Origin: SIG607 sp045537575 | GTDB taxonomy: Bacteria > Bacillota > Clostridia > Oscillospirales > Acutalibacteraceae | Direction: 5' to 3' | Length of the DNA stretch: 64,000 nt | Assembly (NCBI GenBank): GCA_045537575.1 | Contig: JAZSPU010000018.1 | Coordinates: 38,526 to 102,525, forward strand | Part shown: piece by piece, positions 18,177-27,603 of the stretch | Layout: every line of letters starts with the position of its first letter | Numbering within the stretch: position 1 is the first letter of the stretch | Notes under the pieces: model-generated | Told to the model about the DNA's origin: nothing | What the model saw: only the letters and a program-made list of their open reading frames with translations | The model's database searches: none | Translations under genes and position numbers: made by a program

Positions 18177-19100
18177 TTAGTTCATCCTTTCCAGTATTTT
18201 TATAACCTCAGTTTTTACATCCTGAATATCCGAAAACACCCAATTTATGTTCTCGTTTTTTCTAAACCACGTTAGCTGACGTTTTGCATATCTTCTGGTT
18301 TCACGTTTTAATTTTTCAACAGCTTCATCTATAGTAACGATGCCGTCAAGATAATCGTAAAACTCTTTATGACCGATAGCTTGTGCAGACGTATAACCTT
18401 TATCCCGCATAGCTTTGGCTTCTTCTATAATTCCACTTTCTACCATTAAATCAACACGTCGGTTAATTCTTTGGTAAAGCTTTTCTCTATCTGAACAAGT
18501 GATACCGATAATAACTTCATTATACGGTTTGCCGCCAAGTTTTGAACGCTCATTTTGCTCGGTTATGGTAAGTCCCGTAGTATAATAAACCTCAAAAGCG
18601 CGTACTATACGTTTTTTATCATTCGGGGATAGCTTTGCTGACGATACTGAGTCGATTAGAGAGAGTTTTTTAAGCATTTCCTCGCCGCCGAGAATATCAT
18701 ATTCATTTTCCAGTTTCACTCGTGTTTCGTCAGACGTTTTTTCGTCAATAAATTCAATTCCTTCAATAAGAGAATCAATATATAGTCCCGTTCCGCCTAC
18801 TACAATGGGTAGCTTACCTCTTGAAATTATATCATCAATAGTTTTTCTGGCAAGTTCTACGTAATCAGCAACAGAAAACTTGACCTGAGGCTCTAAAAAC
18901 TCAATGAGATGGTGAACTGCCAGACTTTTTTCTTCATTGGTAGGAGCAGCAGAAGCTATGCTTATGCCTTTATATATTTGCATTGAATCGGCAGAAACGA
19001 TTTCACCGTCAAAATGCCTTGCAATAGCAATAGCAAGTTCCGTTTTTCCTGACGCAGTAGGGCCGACAACAAATATTACTTTTGGTTTATTAATGCTCAT
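18177..19100 (-). CDS. miaA: tRNA dimethylallyltransferase MiaA
   Basis: 307 residues. A P-loop V-G-P-T-A-S-G-K-T-E (residues 12-21) is followed by S-A-D-S-M-Q-I-Y-K, V-G-G-T-G-L-Y, and the C-terminal Q-A-I-G-H-K-E and K-R-E-T-R-R-Y-A-K-R-Q. The enzyme adds dimethylallyl to A37 of tRNAs reading UNN; MiaB, in the same operon, then methylthiolates that base. It overlaps mutL by 4 bases. Confidence 0.97.
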   Translation of the reverse strand: MSINKPKVIFVVGPTASGKTELAIAIARHFDGEIVSADSMQIYKGISIASAAPTNEEKSLAVHHLIEFLEPQVKFSVADYVELARKTIDDIISRGKLPIVVGGTGLYIDSLIEGIEFIDEKTSDETRVKLENEYDILGGEEMLKKLSLIDSVSSAKLSPNDKKRIVRAFEVYYTTGLTITEQNERSKLGGKPYNEVIIGITCSDREKLYQRINRRVDLMVESGIIEEAKAMRDKGYTSAQAIGHKEFYDYLDGIVTIDEAVEKLKRETRRYAKRQLTWFRKNENINWVFSDIQDVKTEVIKILERMN

Positions 19101-20962
19101 TGTATTCTTCCAAACTGTTTTTCTAGGTCTCGTTTTTTAATTTCAAAGGCCACAGGTCTGCCATGGGGACAATAGAATATATCATCACGAGAAAGTACTT
19201 CATTCGCCAGCTTTAAAAGTTCTTCCTTTGAAGTTCTGTACCCCGCTTTAATAGCCGCTTTACAGGCTACTGTATGATAAATATTATCCAGTTTTTCAAT
19301 TTCAACCGAACCGTTATCGGCAAGACCTGCCGCAACCTCATAAAAGACGGTTGCAACATCTTCATCCTTTAGGGAGGAAGGAACAGCTCTTATTATTACG
19401 GTATTATTGCCGAAATCTTCCGCCTCAAAGCCGCTTTTTTCCAAAAGTTCAGAGGAATTAAGCACTGCATTATAGTGCTGAGCGGTAAGCTTTACGGTAA
19501 CAGGAAGAAGTAATTCCTGACTATCGGCGCTTTGCTCTTTTTTAAGGCGTTCAAATATAATTCTTTCGTGAGAAGCGTGTTTATCAATAAAGAAAACACT
19601 ATTATCCTTCTCTATAATAATGTAGGTTGAAAAGGCTTCTCCTATAAATTTTATTTGAGGAATTATTTTGGTTTCATTTTCTTTTTGATTATCGATAGTT
19701 TTTTTAACTTCTACGGTTTTTTCGGTTTGCGTCTTTTTATACTCGTTTTCTATGTTTACTTTAGGTTCTCCTTCAACGTAAACAGGTTCATCTTTATATG
19801 AGTTCTTAAAAACAACCGCTCCTGAAGGACGATTAATTACGGGAGCATAAAAATCATCATTCTTAGGTTCTTCCTTCTTTTCGGTAATAACCATCTGTTT
19901 ATACTGCTGTGTACTCATAGTGTCAAAAGCAGCAAAGGAAGTATTGGGCTTAACCTTTATCTGAGGTCTTTCATCCCCTGAAGTCAGAGCATTTTTAACA
20001 GTAAAATATACTGCATCAAAAATACTTTTGTCATCAGAAAATCTCACTTCGGTTTTTGCGGGATGCACATTAACGTCAACAACCGATGGATCAACGGTAA
20101 TATTTAAAACGCAGGCGGGAAATTTTCCTACCATAACAGAGTTTTTATATGCCGCTTCTAAAGCAGAAATAGCCGTAGCGCTTCTAATAAGTCTTCCGTT
20201 GAGAAAGAAATACTGTGCATTACGCTTTGGGCGACAATAAATAGGCTTACAAATAAACCCTTCTACCTGTACTAAGTTATTTGAGCCTTTAGCAGAAATA
20301 AGACTTTTAGAAAATTCCCTACCGAGTACTGAATATATTACAGATTCAAGCTTTCCGTCACCCGAAGTGGTAATAACCGTTTTGCCGTCTCTGATAAAGC
20401 GAAAGGCTATTTCTGGGTGAGAAAGAGCAATCTTTTCCACAAGGTCAGCAACAAAGTTAGCTTCACTGGTATCCTTATGCAAAAACTTCATTCTGGCGGG
20501 AGTATTAAAGAATAAATCCCTTACTATAACGGTAGTTCCTTCAGGGCATCCCGTTTCTTCAAAGGCTACTTCCTCCCCGCCTTCAATAACGTAACGTGTA
20601 CCAACTATATCATCTTCGGTTTTTGTAATCATTTCGACCTTTGAAACAGAAGATATAGCAGCCAAGGCTTCACCTCTGAAACCGAGAGTATTTATGCTGT
20701 CAAGGTCATCCTCTTTAACAATTTTGCTAGTTGCATGACGAAGAAAAGCGGTTGGAACATCATCTTTTTTAATTCCGCAACCGTTATCGGTAACTCGCAT
20801 ATATAAAATACCGCCGCCTTTAATTTCTACAGTGATATCCGTAGCACCGGCATCTATGGCATTTTCAACTATTTCCTTTATAACCGAAGCAGGTTTTTCA
20901 ACCACCTCGCCTGCGGCGATTTTTTCGGCTATAAATTTTGGTAACACATTAATCTTCGGCAT
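19097..20962 (-). CDS. mutL: DNA mismatch repair protein MutL (endonuclease type)
   Basis: 621 residues. The GHKL ATPase N-terminus shows E-N-A-I-D-A-G-A, D-N-G-C-G-I and G-F-R-G-E-A-L (residues about 36-100); a linker at about 330-440 is rich in K, E and T; the C-terminal dimerisation domain follows. D-K-H-A-S-H-E-R-I-I-F-E fits the nuclease motif D-Q-H-A-x2-E-x4-E with K for Q, and A-C-K-A-A-I and C-P-H-G-R-P complete the metal site. So this is the nicking MutL of organisms without MutH. It lies 11 bases after mutS. Confidence 0.96.
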   Translation of the reverse strand: MPKINVLPKFIAEKIAAGEVVEKPASVIKEIVENAIDAGATDITVEIKGGGILYMRVTDNGCGIKKDDVPTAFLRHATSKIVKEDDLDSINTLGFRGEALAAISSVSKVEMITKTEDDIVGTRYVIEGGEEVAFEETGCPEGTTVIVRDLFFNTPARMKFLHKDTSEANFVADLVEKIALSHPEIAFRFIRDGKTVITTSGDGKLESVIYSVLGREFSKSLISAKGSNNLVQVEGFICKPIYCRPKRNAQYFFLNGRLIRSATAISALEAAYKNSVMVGKFPACVLNITVDPSVVDVNVHPAKTEVRFSDDKSIFDAVYFTVKNALTSGDERPQIKVKPNTSFAAFDTMSTQQYKQMVITEKKEEPKNDDFYAPVINRPSGAVVFKNSYKDEPVYVEGEPKVNIENEYKKTQTEKTVEVKKTIDNQKENETKIIPQIKFIGEAFSTYIIIEKDNSVFFIDKHASHERIIFERLKKEQSADSQELLLPVTVKLTAQHYNAVLNSSELLEKSGFEAEDFGNNTVIIRAVPSSLKDEDVATVFYEVAAGLADNGSVEIEKLDNIYHTVACKAAIKAGYRTSKEELLKLANEVLSRDDIFYCPHGRPVAFEIKKRDLEKQFGRIQ

Positions 20963-20973
20963 ACATAACCTCT

Positions 20974-23568
20974 TTATTCTTTTGCTTTATTAGCTAAATC
21001 ATAAAGCATTCTCATAGATTCTATAGGAGTAAGAGTGTTAACGTCAACTGTTCTGAGTTCCTCCATAATATCCATCGCCTGTTTGAGTTCAAGCGGCATC
21101 TGACTTGATTCATCAGCAACCTTTTTGTAGGTTACAACCCCTTGCGATTCGGTCTCGCTGAGAATTTCCTTAGCGCGTTTTATAACCGCTGACGGAATTC
21201 CCGAAAGTTTCGCAACCTCGATACCGTAGCTTTGATCGGCACCACCCGGAACTATTCTGCGAAGGAATATTATATCATCACCGCGTTTTTTAACGGCAAT
21301 ATTATAGTTTTTAACTCCCGAAATTTCGTTTTCCATTTCGGTAAGTTCGTGATAGTGTGTAGCAAACAATGCTTTAGCGCCTATTTTCTTTTTATCGGCA
21401 ACATATTCAAGTACAGCTTTAGCAATGGACATACCGTCAAATGTAGATGTACCTCTGCCTATTTCATCAAGAATAAGCAGACTTTTATTAGTTGCATTTT
21501 TAAGAATATTAGCAACCTCACTCATTTCTACCATAAAGGTGGACTGTCCTGAAGCCAAATCGTCACTGGCACCAACTCTGGTAAAAATAGCATCACAAAT
21601 AGAAAGATTTGCGCTTTCAGCGGGTACAAAGGAGCCTATCTGCGCCATAAGTACAATAATCGCAACCTGTCTCATATATGTAGATTTACCTGCCATATTA
21701 GGACCTGTAATTATTGCGCAACGGTCATCACCGCTGTTTAAATAAGTATCGTTTGAAACAAAGGGAGTATTAGTAAGCTTTTCAACTACGGGATGTCTGC
21801 CCGATTTAATAAGAATTATTCCGTCATCATTTATTTTAGGTCTGCAGTAGTTGTTTTCAACTGCAACGTTGGAAAGCGAACATAATACATCAAGACGCGC
21901 AAGAGCAGCTGCAGTTTTTTGAAAACGTTCAAGCTGAGCGGCAACCTGTTTTCTGACAGCATCAAAAAGTTCATATTCAAGAGCAATAACTCGGTCTTTA
22001 GCGCCAAGCAGTTTTCCTTCAAGAGCTTTAAGTTCTTCGGTTATAAAACGTTCAGCGCCTGTGAGTGTTTGTTTTCTGATATAATCCTCGGGAACAAGGT
22101 CTAAAAATGAATTTGTGACCTCTAAATAGTAGCCGAAAACCTTATTAAACTTAACCTTAAGGTTTTTAATTCCCGTTCTCTCTTTTTCTCTTGCCTCGAT
22201 ATCAGCAATTATTGCCGTACCGCCCGTCATAATGTCTCTTAGGGAATCTACCTCGCTGTTATACCCTTCTCTTATCATACCGCCTTCGCGCACTAGTCCA
22301 GGAGGCTCATCAACTATAGCGCTATCTATAAGTGTTTTTACGTCTTCCAGTAAATCAATGTCATTATAGCACTCTTTAAGCATACGGCAAGAAGCATTAG
22401 AAAGAACAGTTTTTACTTCGGGAAGAGCTTCTATGGTTGAAGAAAGGGCTCTGAGTTCCCTAGCGCTTCCCGTACCGTAAACTACCTTTGACATAAGACG
22501 TTCTATATCTCTTATTCCACGGAGCGAATCGGTAAGTTCTCCACGCATAACTGTGGTTTGAGTAAGCTCTTCAACGCTGTTTTGACGCATATTAATTTGA
22601 TTGAAATTAAGAAGCGGTTGTTCAATCCATGAACGCATAAGGCGTTTGCCCATAGCGGTACAGGTTTTATCAAGCACCCAAAGAAGCGAACCTTTACGGG
22701 ATTTTGAACGCATAGTTTCAATAATTTCAAGATTTCTCACAGCGGTCATATCAAGTCTCATAAACTGACCGCCGCTATAGAATTTAACCTGATTTACGCA
22801 AATTTCACCGCTTATACCGGTTTCGTAAAGATAACCGATAACTGCGCCTAAAGCGCTCTCACCTGCCGTACCGGCAGAAAATCCAAGGTTTTCAACACTT
22901 AAAATCTTAAAGTGCTTTAAAATCAACTGTTCGGTGAAATTAATATCAAAAGCGTTTTTGTCTCTTTTGGTAATAAGACCGTCATATTTTCCTAAAACCG
23001 CATTGCTTAAGATCTTGTTACCTTCAAAATCATCAACAATAAGCAATTCTTTGGGAGAAAAACGGCAAATTTCGTCATAGATAAGTGAAGACACATCCTG
23101 TCCCGAAACCTCGGTCAGATAGGCTTCACCTGTGGAAGCGTCGGTAAAACAAATTCCCGCAACACCGTCAATAACCGATACAGCGCAAAGGAAGTTGTTT
23201 TTGCCCTCGTCAAGCATACTGTCCTCAATAACAGTACCGGGTGTTATTATTCTTATAATATCACGCTTAACAAGACCTTTTGCGGTTGCAGGGTCTTCGA
23301 CCTGTTCACAAATAGCAACTCTGAAACCCTTTTCAACAAGACGCTGAATATAGGTTTCGCAGGAATGAAACGGAACACCGCACATCGGAGCGCGTTCACT
23401 CAGACCGCAATCCTTTCCCGTTAGCACTAAATCAAGTTCGCTTGACGCAGTCTCGGCATCTTCAAAAAACATTTCATAAAAGTCACCGACACGGAAAAAT
23501 ATGATACAGTCTTTATTCTGCTCTTTTATCTCAAGATACTGTCGCATCATTGGAGACAGTTCTGCCAT
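20974..23568 (-). CDS. mutS: DNA mismatch recognition ATPase MutS
   Basis: 864 residues from the ATG at 23568. An in-frame GTG lies three codons upstream, but AGGTGG overlaps it and is correctly spaced for the ATG. Domain I contains R-V-G-D-F-Y-E with the mismatch-stacking Phe (about residue 32). The ABC-type ATPase has T-G-P-N-M-A-G-K-S-T (Walker A, about 615), the Q-loop region and D-E-I-G-R-G-T-S (Walker B), then T-H-Y-H-E-L. It recognises mismatches and recruits MutL, encoded next. Confidence 0.97.
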   Translation of the reverse strand: MAELSPMMRQYLEIKEQNKDCIIFFRVGDFYEMFFEDAETASSELDLVLTGKDCGLSERAPMCGVPFHSCETYIQRLVEKGFRVAICEQVEDPATAKGLVKRDIIRIITPGTVIEDSMLDEGKNNFLCAVSVIDGVAGICFTDASTGEAYLTEVSGQDVSSLIYDEICRFSPKELLIVDDFEGNKILSNAVLGKYDGLITKRDKNAFDINFTEQLILKHFKILSVENLGFSAGTAGESALGAVIGYLYETGISGEICVNQVKFYSGGQFMRLDMTAVRNLEIIETMRSKSRKGSLLWVLDKTCTAMGKRLMRSWIEQPLLNFNQINMRQNSVEELTQTTVMRGELTDSLRGIRDIERLMSKVVYGTGSARELRALSSTIEALPEVKTVLSNASCRMLKECYNDIDLLEDVKTLIDSAIVDEPPGLVREGGMIREGYNSEVDSLRDIMTGGTAIIADIEAREKERTGIKNLKVKFNKVFGYYLEVTNSFLDLVPEDYIRKQTLTGAERFITEELKALEGKLLGAKDRVIALEYELFDAVRKQVAAQLERFQKTAAALARLDVLCSLSNVAVENNYCRPKINDDGIILIKSGRHPVVEKLTNTPFVSNDTYLNSGDDRCAIITGPNMAGKSTYMRQVAIIVLMAQIGSFVPAESANLSICDAIFTRVGASDDLASGQSTFMVEMSEVANILKNATNKSLLILDEIGRGTSTFDGMSIAKAVLEYVADKKKIGAKALFATHYHELTEMENEISGVKNYNIAVKKRGDDIIFLRRIVPGGADQSYGIEVAKLSGIPSAVIKRAKEILSETESQGVVTYKKVADESSQMPLELKQAMDIMEELRTVDVNTLTPIESMRMLYDLANKAKE

Positions 23569-23602
23569 TGTTTCCACCTACCATTATAAACTAAGTCTTA
23601 AA

Positions 23603-24010
23603 TTAGTGACAGCCTGCACAGGTAGAACAGCTACCGGTACATCCGCCTTCGGGAATTTCACAGGTCTGGGGATCTGCACCTTCACTGCACATCTGAATAA
23701 TTGCCATAACATCGGCAATCATCTTATCAACGCCGAGTTTTGCATCATTATAAGCCTTCATTGTCTCATTGCTCATAATTGAATCGTAAATTTCTCTAAG
23801 TTCCAGATTAGCCTCTCTAAACTTTTCTTCATCGCGTTCTTCCTGCTCACCGAGACGTTCAATGTTCATTCGAGCAACATTAAATTTTCCGACTAAATCC
23901 TGTAATTCTTCATTACTGTCTAGCGCAAGTTTTGTTCTTGCATATTCAACAAATCTTTCATCTTCCTGCATAGCAGCGCCTAAATTTCTAGCAGCTTTAA
24001 TTACGTCCAT
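23603..24010 (-). CDS. YlbF/YmcA-family (Ric complex-like) protein with cysteine-rich tail
   Basis: 135 residues. Residues 1-105 are an all-helical YlbF/YmcA domain (A-A-R-N-L-G-A-A-M, L-Q-D-L-V-G-K-F-N, A-N-L-E-L-R-E-I-Y). In Bacillus such proteins form the RicA-RicF-RicT complex, which carries Fe-S clusters and steers RNase Y mRNA processing and biofilm/competence decisions. The last 28 residues hold six cysteines (108, 117, 124, 128, 131, 134) and a terminal His, a plausible metal or Fe-S site. The gene lies between miaB and mutS, as ymcA lies next to miaB in Bacillus. Which Ric subunit it replaces is unclear. Confidence 0.85.
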   Translation of the reverse strand: MDVIKAARNLGAAMQEDERFVEYARTKLALDSNEELQDLVGKFNVARMNIERLGEQEERDEEKFREANLELREIYDSIMSNETMKAYNDAKLGVDKMIADVMAIIQMCSEGADPQTCEIPEGGCTGSCSTCAGCH

Positions 24011-24022
24011 TTTAAATTCTCC

Positions 24023-25414
24023 TTAATCTATTCTTGTGCCTTCCAAAATATTTGAAACGGCAACTACTTTAACATTTATAAATTTGCCCAAATCTTCTTG
24101 CGTTCCGTCAAATTCAATAACAGCAGTACCGTTAGTATGTCCTGCCATTTTTCCTTCCACTCTGCCAAAATCATCACATAAAACTCTAAAGGTTTTCCCA
24201 ACGGTTTCAGCGCTTAGTTCTTTACTGATAACCTCTTGAGTTTTAAGCAGTTCATCAAACCACTTTCCCTTTTCCTCACGGGAAATCGGATCAGGAAGTT
24301 TTTCAGCCGGAGTACCGTTACGCGGCGAAAAAATAAAGGTAAAAAGTGACGAAAATCTAACTTCTTTAACCAAAGATAAAGTTTCTTTAAAATCTTCGTA
24401 GGTCTCTCCCGGGAAGCCTACGATAATATCACTTGTAAGGGATATATCGGGCATTTTCTCTTTCGCCGAATTAATAAGAGAAAGATATTTTTCTTTTGTA
24501 TATCGTCTGTTCATAAGAGAAAGTATTCTGTCACTTCCGCTTTGAAAAGGCAGATGCAAATGACGTGCAACCTTTTTACACTCAGCCATAGTTTCTAGAA
24601 GTTCTTCGGTGCAGTCTTTAGGGTGAGAGGTCATAAATCTTATACGGAAATCGCCCTCAATATCATTGATTTTTCTAAGCAGTCCCGCAAAATTAAGACC
24701 GAAATCACAGCCTGTCCCATAAGAATTAACATTCTGTCCAAGAAGGGTTATATCCTTACAGCCGCCATCAATAAGCTCTTTGGCTTCTTTTAAAATATCG
24801 TCGGGATGACGCGAACGCTCCCTTCCGCGAACATAGGGTACAATGCAGTAACTGCAGAAATTATTGCAACCGTACATAATAGGCAGCCAGCCCTTGAACT
24901 CACCGTCACGTTTAACAGGGATTTCTTCAACTATTTTTTCGCTTTCTCCGATTTCAAATATTCTTGGTGAACCCGAAAGACGTTTATATAAAAATTCGGG
25001 AAGTCTGTACTGAACGTGAGTTCCGAAAACTATGTCAACGTAAGGGTAGCTTTTCTTCATTCTGTCGGCAACCGTTTCTTGCTGAGCCATACAACCGCAA
25101 AGGGCAATTATCATTTCTTTGTGTCTGCGTTTATAATGCTTCATAGCACCGATATTTCCGTAAACTCTGTCCTCTGCGTGTCCTCTTACGGCACAGGTAT
25201 TAAAGAGAACAAAATCAGCGCCCTCAGCCTCATCAGTCAAAGAATATCCAACCTGAGTTAGCATTCCCTTAATACGCTCGGAATCACTTACGTTCTGTTG
25301 ACATCCATAAGTAAAAATACAAGCGGTAGGAGTTCTTCGGTAAACCCTTTTAAGCAGGTCGGGTAAAAGCGAAATATACTGTTTTTGTTCTTCCCTATAG
25401 TCCAAAAAATCCAA
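24023..25414 (-). CDS. miaB: tRNA-2-methylthio-N6-dimethylallyladenosine synthase MiaB
   Basis: 463 residues. The MTTase N-domain has T-Y-G-C-Q-Q-N with the first cluster cysteines, F-N-T-C-A-V-R and L-C-G-C-M-A-Q. The radical SAM motif is G-C-N-N-F-C-S-Y-C (about residue 182), then V-R-G-R-E-R-S-R, and a C-terminal TRAM domain. It adds a methylthio group to i6A37. The start is TTG at 25414, with GGGGAG six bases upstream and no ATG in reach. It is the first gene of a 14-gene operon behind the promoter at 25445-25473. Confidence 0.96.
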   Translation of the reverse strand: MDFLDYREEQKQYISLLPDLLKRVYRRTPTACIFTYGCQQNVSDSERIKGMLTQVGYSLTDEAEGADFVLFNTCAVRGHAEDRVYGNIGAMKHYKRRHKEMIIALCGCMAQQETVADRMKKSYPYVDIVFGTHVQYRLPEFLYKRLSGSPRIFEIGESEKIVEEIPVKRDGEFKGWLPIMYGCNNFCSYCIVPYVRGRERSRHPDDILKEAKELIDGGCKDITLLGQNVNSYGTGCDFGLNFAGLLRKINDIEGDFRIRFMTSHPKDCTEELLETMAECKKVARHLHLPFQSGSDRILSLMNRRYTKEKYLSLINSAKEKMPDISLTSDIIVGFPGETYEDFKETLSLVKEVRFSSLFTFIFSPRNGTPAEKLPDPISREEKGKWFDELLKTQEVISKELSAETVGKTFRVLCDDFGRVEGKMAGHTNGTAVIEFDGTQEDLGKFINVKVVAVSNILEGTRID

Positions 25415-25444
25415 AAAGTTCTCCCCTTTTACATAGATAGAATT

Positions 25445-25473
25445 ATTATACTATATATTTATAAAATATGCAA
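25445..25473 (-). promoter_or_regulatory. Promoter of the miaB-...-transketolase operon
   Basis: On the minus strand TTGCAT (25468-25473) and TATAAT (25445-25450) are separated by exactly 17 bases, about 30 bases before the miaB TTG start. The next gene upstream ends at 25580, so a promoter is expected here. Confidence 0.7.
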
Positions 25474-25546
25474 GGTAAAACATAGGCCATCAGCAGAATT
25501 TTTTGTCAGCATATAACTTTAGACGACACAGCTTCTTTTTAACAGC

Positions 25547-25581
25547 AAAATGATGGCGAACTAAACGTTCACCATCATTTT
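25547..25581 (-). terminator. Terminator after the cysK-luxS-phosphoglycerol transferase genes
   Basis: A long hairpin whose 15-base arms, AAAATGATGG and GAAC against their complement, differ at one position (a G.T wobble), ending in TTTT on the minus strand. It overlaps the stop codon of the upstream gene. The T-run after the stem is short, so efficiency is uncertain. Confidence 0.6.
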
Positions 25582-27097
25582 ATTTCATCATAAATTCCAC
25601 ATTGTAATAAGCCGATTTTTTAGATATTTCTGCATTAAAAGCTTCATATCCCATTTCTTCCGGCAATGTCTTAGTTTCTGAGAAAAGATTTGTGCCGAGT
25701 CCAAGTCTTTCTCCTTTGATTTCACAACCTATTGCAGCCAACGTTGAGGGCAACATATCCATAGCTGTAAACACACGGTTTTTAGTGGTAACAGGCGTAA
25801 CCTTAGCATTTATAAAGCAGTTATAAACGTGTCTTTCGTAACCCTTTTCTACGTTTCGGTTTATATATCCCGAATCCATTGTAAGATGGTCCCCCGCAAT
25901 AACAATTACGGTATTTTCATAAAAAGGCTGTTCTTTAATCCACTCAACAAATTCATAAACCTGTTTTGATGAACAGGACATAACGTTCTCATATTGCTCA
26001 CTATACTGGCTACCGCATTTTTCACATTTATAACCGTCAATATGGTGGGTATCTACAGTAAGGGTGGTAAAAGAAAACGGTTCATCTGACTTTGAAAGTT
26101 CAGTTAATGTTTTTTTGGCATAGGTGAATAAATGCATATCCTCCATACCCCACCAGACAGCATAATCCTTTGGTACAATTCCGTCGCGACGGGCATCATA
26201 CAAATCCAGAATTTCGTCTATTTCGTGGTCAAGAAAATATCTGTCACGATTGGCAAAAGCGGCATCCGAACCAAACATAAGCACCTGCTTGTATCCGTTA
26301 TTTTTTAATACGTTGGTAATACTTTTTGCTCCCCTTAAAAAGCTTTCTTTACCATATGTGTTATCAGCAAAATCAGATGGTATTTTAAGAGGAATACCTG
26401 CAGTTTGAGCAACTAAAGCCCCCATAGTCCAGCTTGTTCCGTTAGCAGTTTTAAAGCCGCCCACATCATCATTATGAGAAAAATTCACGTTATCCTGAGC
26501 CAAGGAATATAGTTCGGAAATAGGGTTATATGAGAGGGCTCCGCCCTGCTCTTTACTAAAATAAGTAGTCTCCATAGACTCGAGATAAATGTAAATAAGA
26601 TTTTGCTTTTTCTCAGGGAAAATTATCTCAGCATTTTCGGGAGATACGTATTGTTCTTCAAAAATTTGCGTCTTGGAAGCGGAACTTATAATATACTCAT
26701 CAAGTCCTACCCTAATTGCCGCCGTAATTATTAAACAAAGAGATAAAACAACAGAAACTATTGATGAAAACAACCTATTAAACGGATATAAAGTAATTTT
26801 TTCAGTATTTGTGTATTTAATTTTAAGGGGTTTTTTAATTTTTAAAAATAAAAACAGAGAAACAACCGCCGAGAAAAGAACAGACGGTAAAAGCGCACTT
26901 TTAAGATAGGCTACAATGAGACCGCCCTGAACACCGCCAAGGCCGTTAAAAAGAGTATATAAAATCGAGTCAAAGCCTAAATCTCCGTAGGTTGTTATAT
27001 ACCAACGTGCCGAGAAAAAACACAAAAAGGCAATAAACAAAAAAATTGCCAATAATATCTTTCCTACCGTTCCGTTCGTTTTAGTTTTTGTCTTCAT
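25580..27097 (-). CDS. LTA synthase/MdoB-family phosphoglycerol transferase
   Basis: 505 residues. Four membrane segments lie within residues 10-130, then an extracytoplasmic alkaline-phosphatase-fold domain. I-Y-L-E-S-M-E-T holds the first metal Glu, G-T-S-W-T-M-G the likely nucleophile Thr, and V-I-A-G-D-H-L-T-M-D the Asp-His metal ligands. Relatives transfer phosphoglycerol from phosphatidylglycerol to teichoic acids or glucans. The G-T-S-W-T-M-G block looks more like OpgB/MdoB than LtaS. The ATG has no good SD close by; AGGAGG sits 32 bases upstream with a palindrome between (27109-27125). Acceptor unknown. Confidence 0.85.
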   Translation of the reverse strand: MKTKTKTNGTVGKILLAIFLFIAFLCFFSARWYITTYGDLGFDSILYTLFNGLGGVQGGLIVAYLKSALLPSVLFSAVVSLFLFLKIKKPLKIKYTNTEKITLYPFNRLFSSIVSVVLSLCLIITAAIRVGLDEYIISSASKTQIFEEQYVSPENAEIIFPEKKQNLIYIYLESMETTYFSKEQGGALSYNPISELYSLAQDNVNFSHNDDVGGFKTANGTSWTMGALVAQTAGIPLKIPSDFADNTYGKESFLRGAKSITNVLKNNGYKQVLMFGSDAAFANRDRYFLDHEIDEILDLYDARRDGIVPKDYAVWWGMEDMHLFTYAKKTLTELSKSDEPFSFTTLTVDTHHIDGYKCEKCGSQYSEQYENVMSCSSKQVYEFVEWIKEQPFYENTVIVIAGDHLTMDSGYINRNVEKGYERHVYNCFINAKVTPVTTKNRVFTAMDMLPSTLAAIGCEIKGERLGLGTNLFSETKTLPEEMGYEAFNAEISKKSAYYNVEFMMK

Positions 27098-27108
27098 AAA
27101 AAATCACA

Positions 27109-27125
27109 CTATAAATAATTTATAG
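27109..27125 (-). promoter_or_regulatory. Palindrome between SD site and start codon of the phosphoglycerol transferase
   Basis: The 17 bases form a perfect inverted repeat (CTATAAAT, one centre base, ATTTATAG). AGGAGG lies at 27130-27135, overlapping the luxS stop, and the ATG is at 27097. Folding the palindrome would shorten the SD-to-start distance from 32 to about 15 bases. Confidence 0.4.
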
Positions 27126-27133
27126 CTTTCCTC

Positions 27134-27589
27134 CTAATAGGCAGTATCTTTTTCAGACCAGTCTTTTAATACCTTACACATATCCTCGGCAACAGTCTTA
27201 GCGCCCTCTAAATTATGCTCAAGATAGTTTCCGCATTCGATTTTTGAAGTACCGGGAACTTCCCCTTGAAAATTCTTTATAAATTCAAATGCATTTTTAA
27301 CAAGAGAAATGGCATCTAGAGTAGAAACACTGTCTCTGAGTAACAAATAAAAACCTGTACGGCATCCCATAGGGCCAACGTAAATAACGCTGTCTTTATA
27401 CTGAGTATTTCTTACAAAGGTAGCAAACAAGTGCTCAAAGGTATGCATAGACGCATTTTCGAGATAATCGCCGCCATTGGGCTTTTTCATACGAATATCA
27501 TAGGTAATTACGTCTCCGTCAATACGGGAGATATACATTCCCTTAGTTAATTTATTGTGGTCAACCGTAAAACTTGCGATTCTTTCCAT
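27134..27589 (-). CDS. luxS: S-ribosylhomocysteine lyase LuxS
   Basis: 151 residues, the standard length. The metal site H-T-F-E-H (H-x-x-E-H) lies near residue 50 and the distal ligand in M-G-C-R-T-G-F-Y at about residue 80 with the catalytic Cys; S-F-x-V-D-H-N is at the N-terminus. It converts S-ribosylhomocysteine to homocysteine and the AI-2 precursor DPD. SD GAGGTG precedes the ATG. It follows cysK by 14 bases, and its substrate is made by MTAN encoded at 3.4 kb. Confidence 0.97.
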   Translation of the reverse strand: MERIASFTVDHNKLTKGMYISRIDGDVITYDIRMKKPNGGDYLENASMHTFEHLFATFVRNTQYKDSVIYVGPMGCRTGFYLLLRDSVSTLDAISLVKNAFEFIKNFQGEVPGTSKIECGNYLEHNLEGAKTVAEDMCKVLKDWSEKDTAY

Positions 27590-27603
27590 ACCGACACCTC
27601 AAT

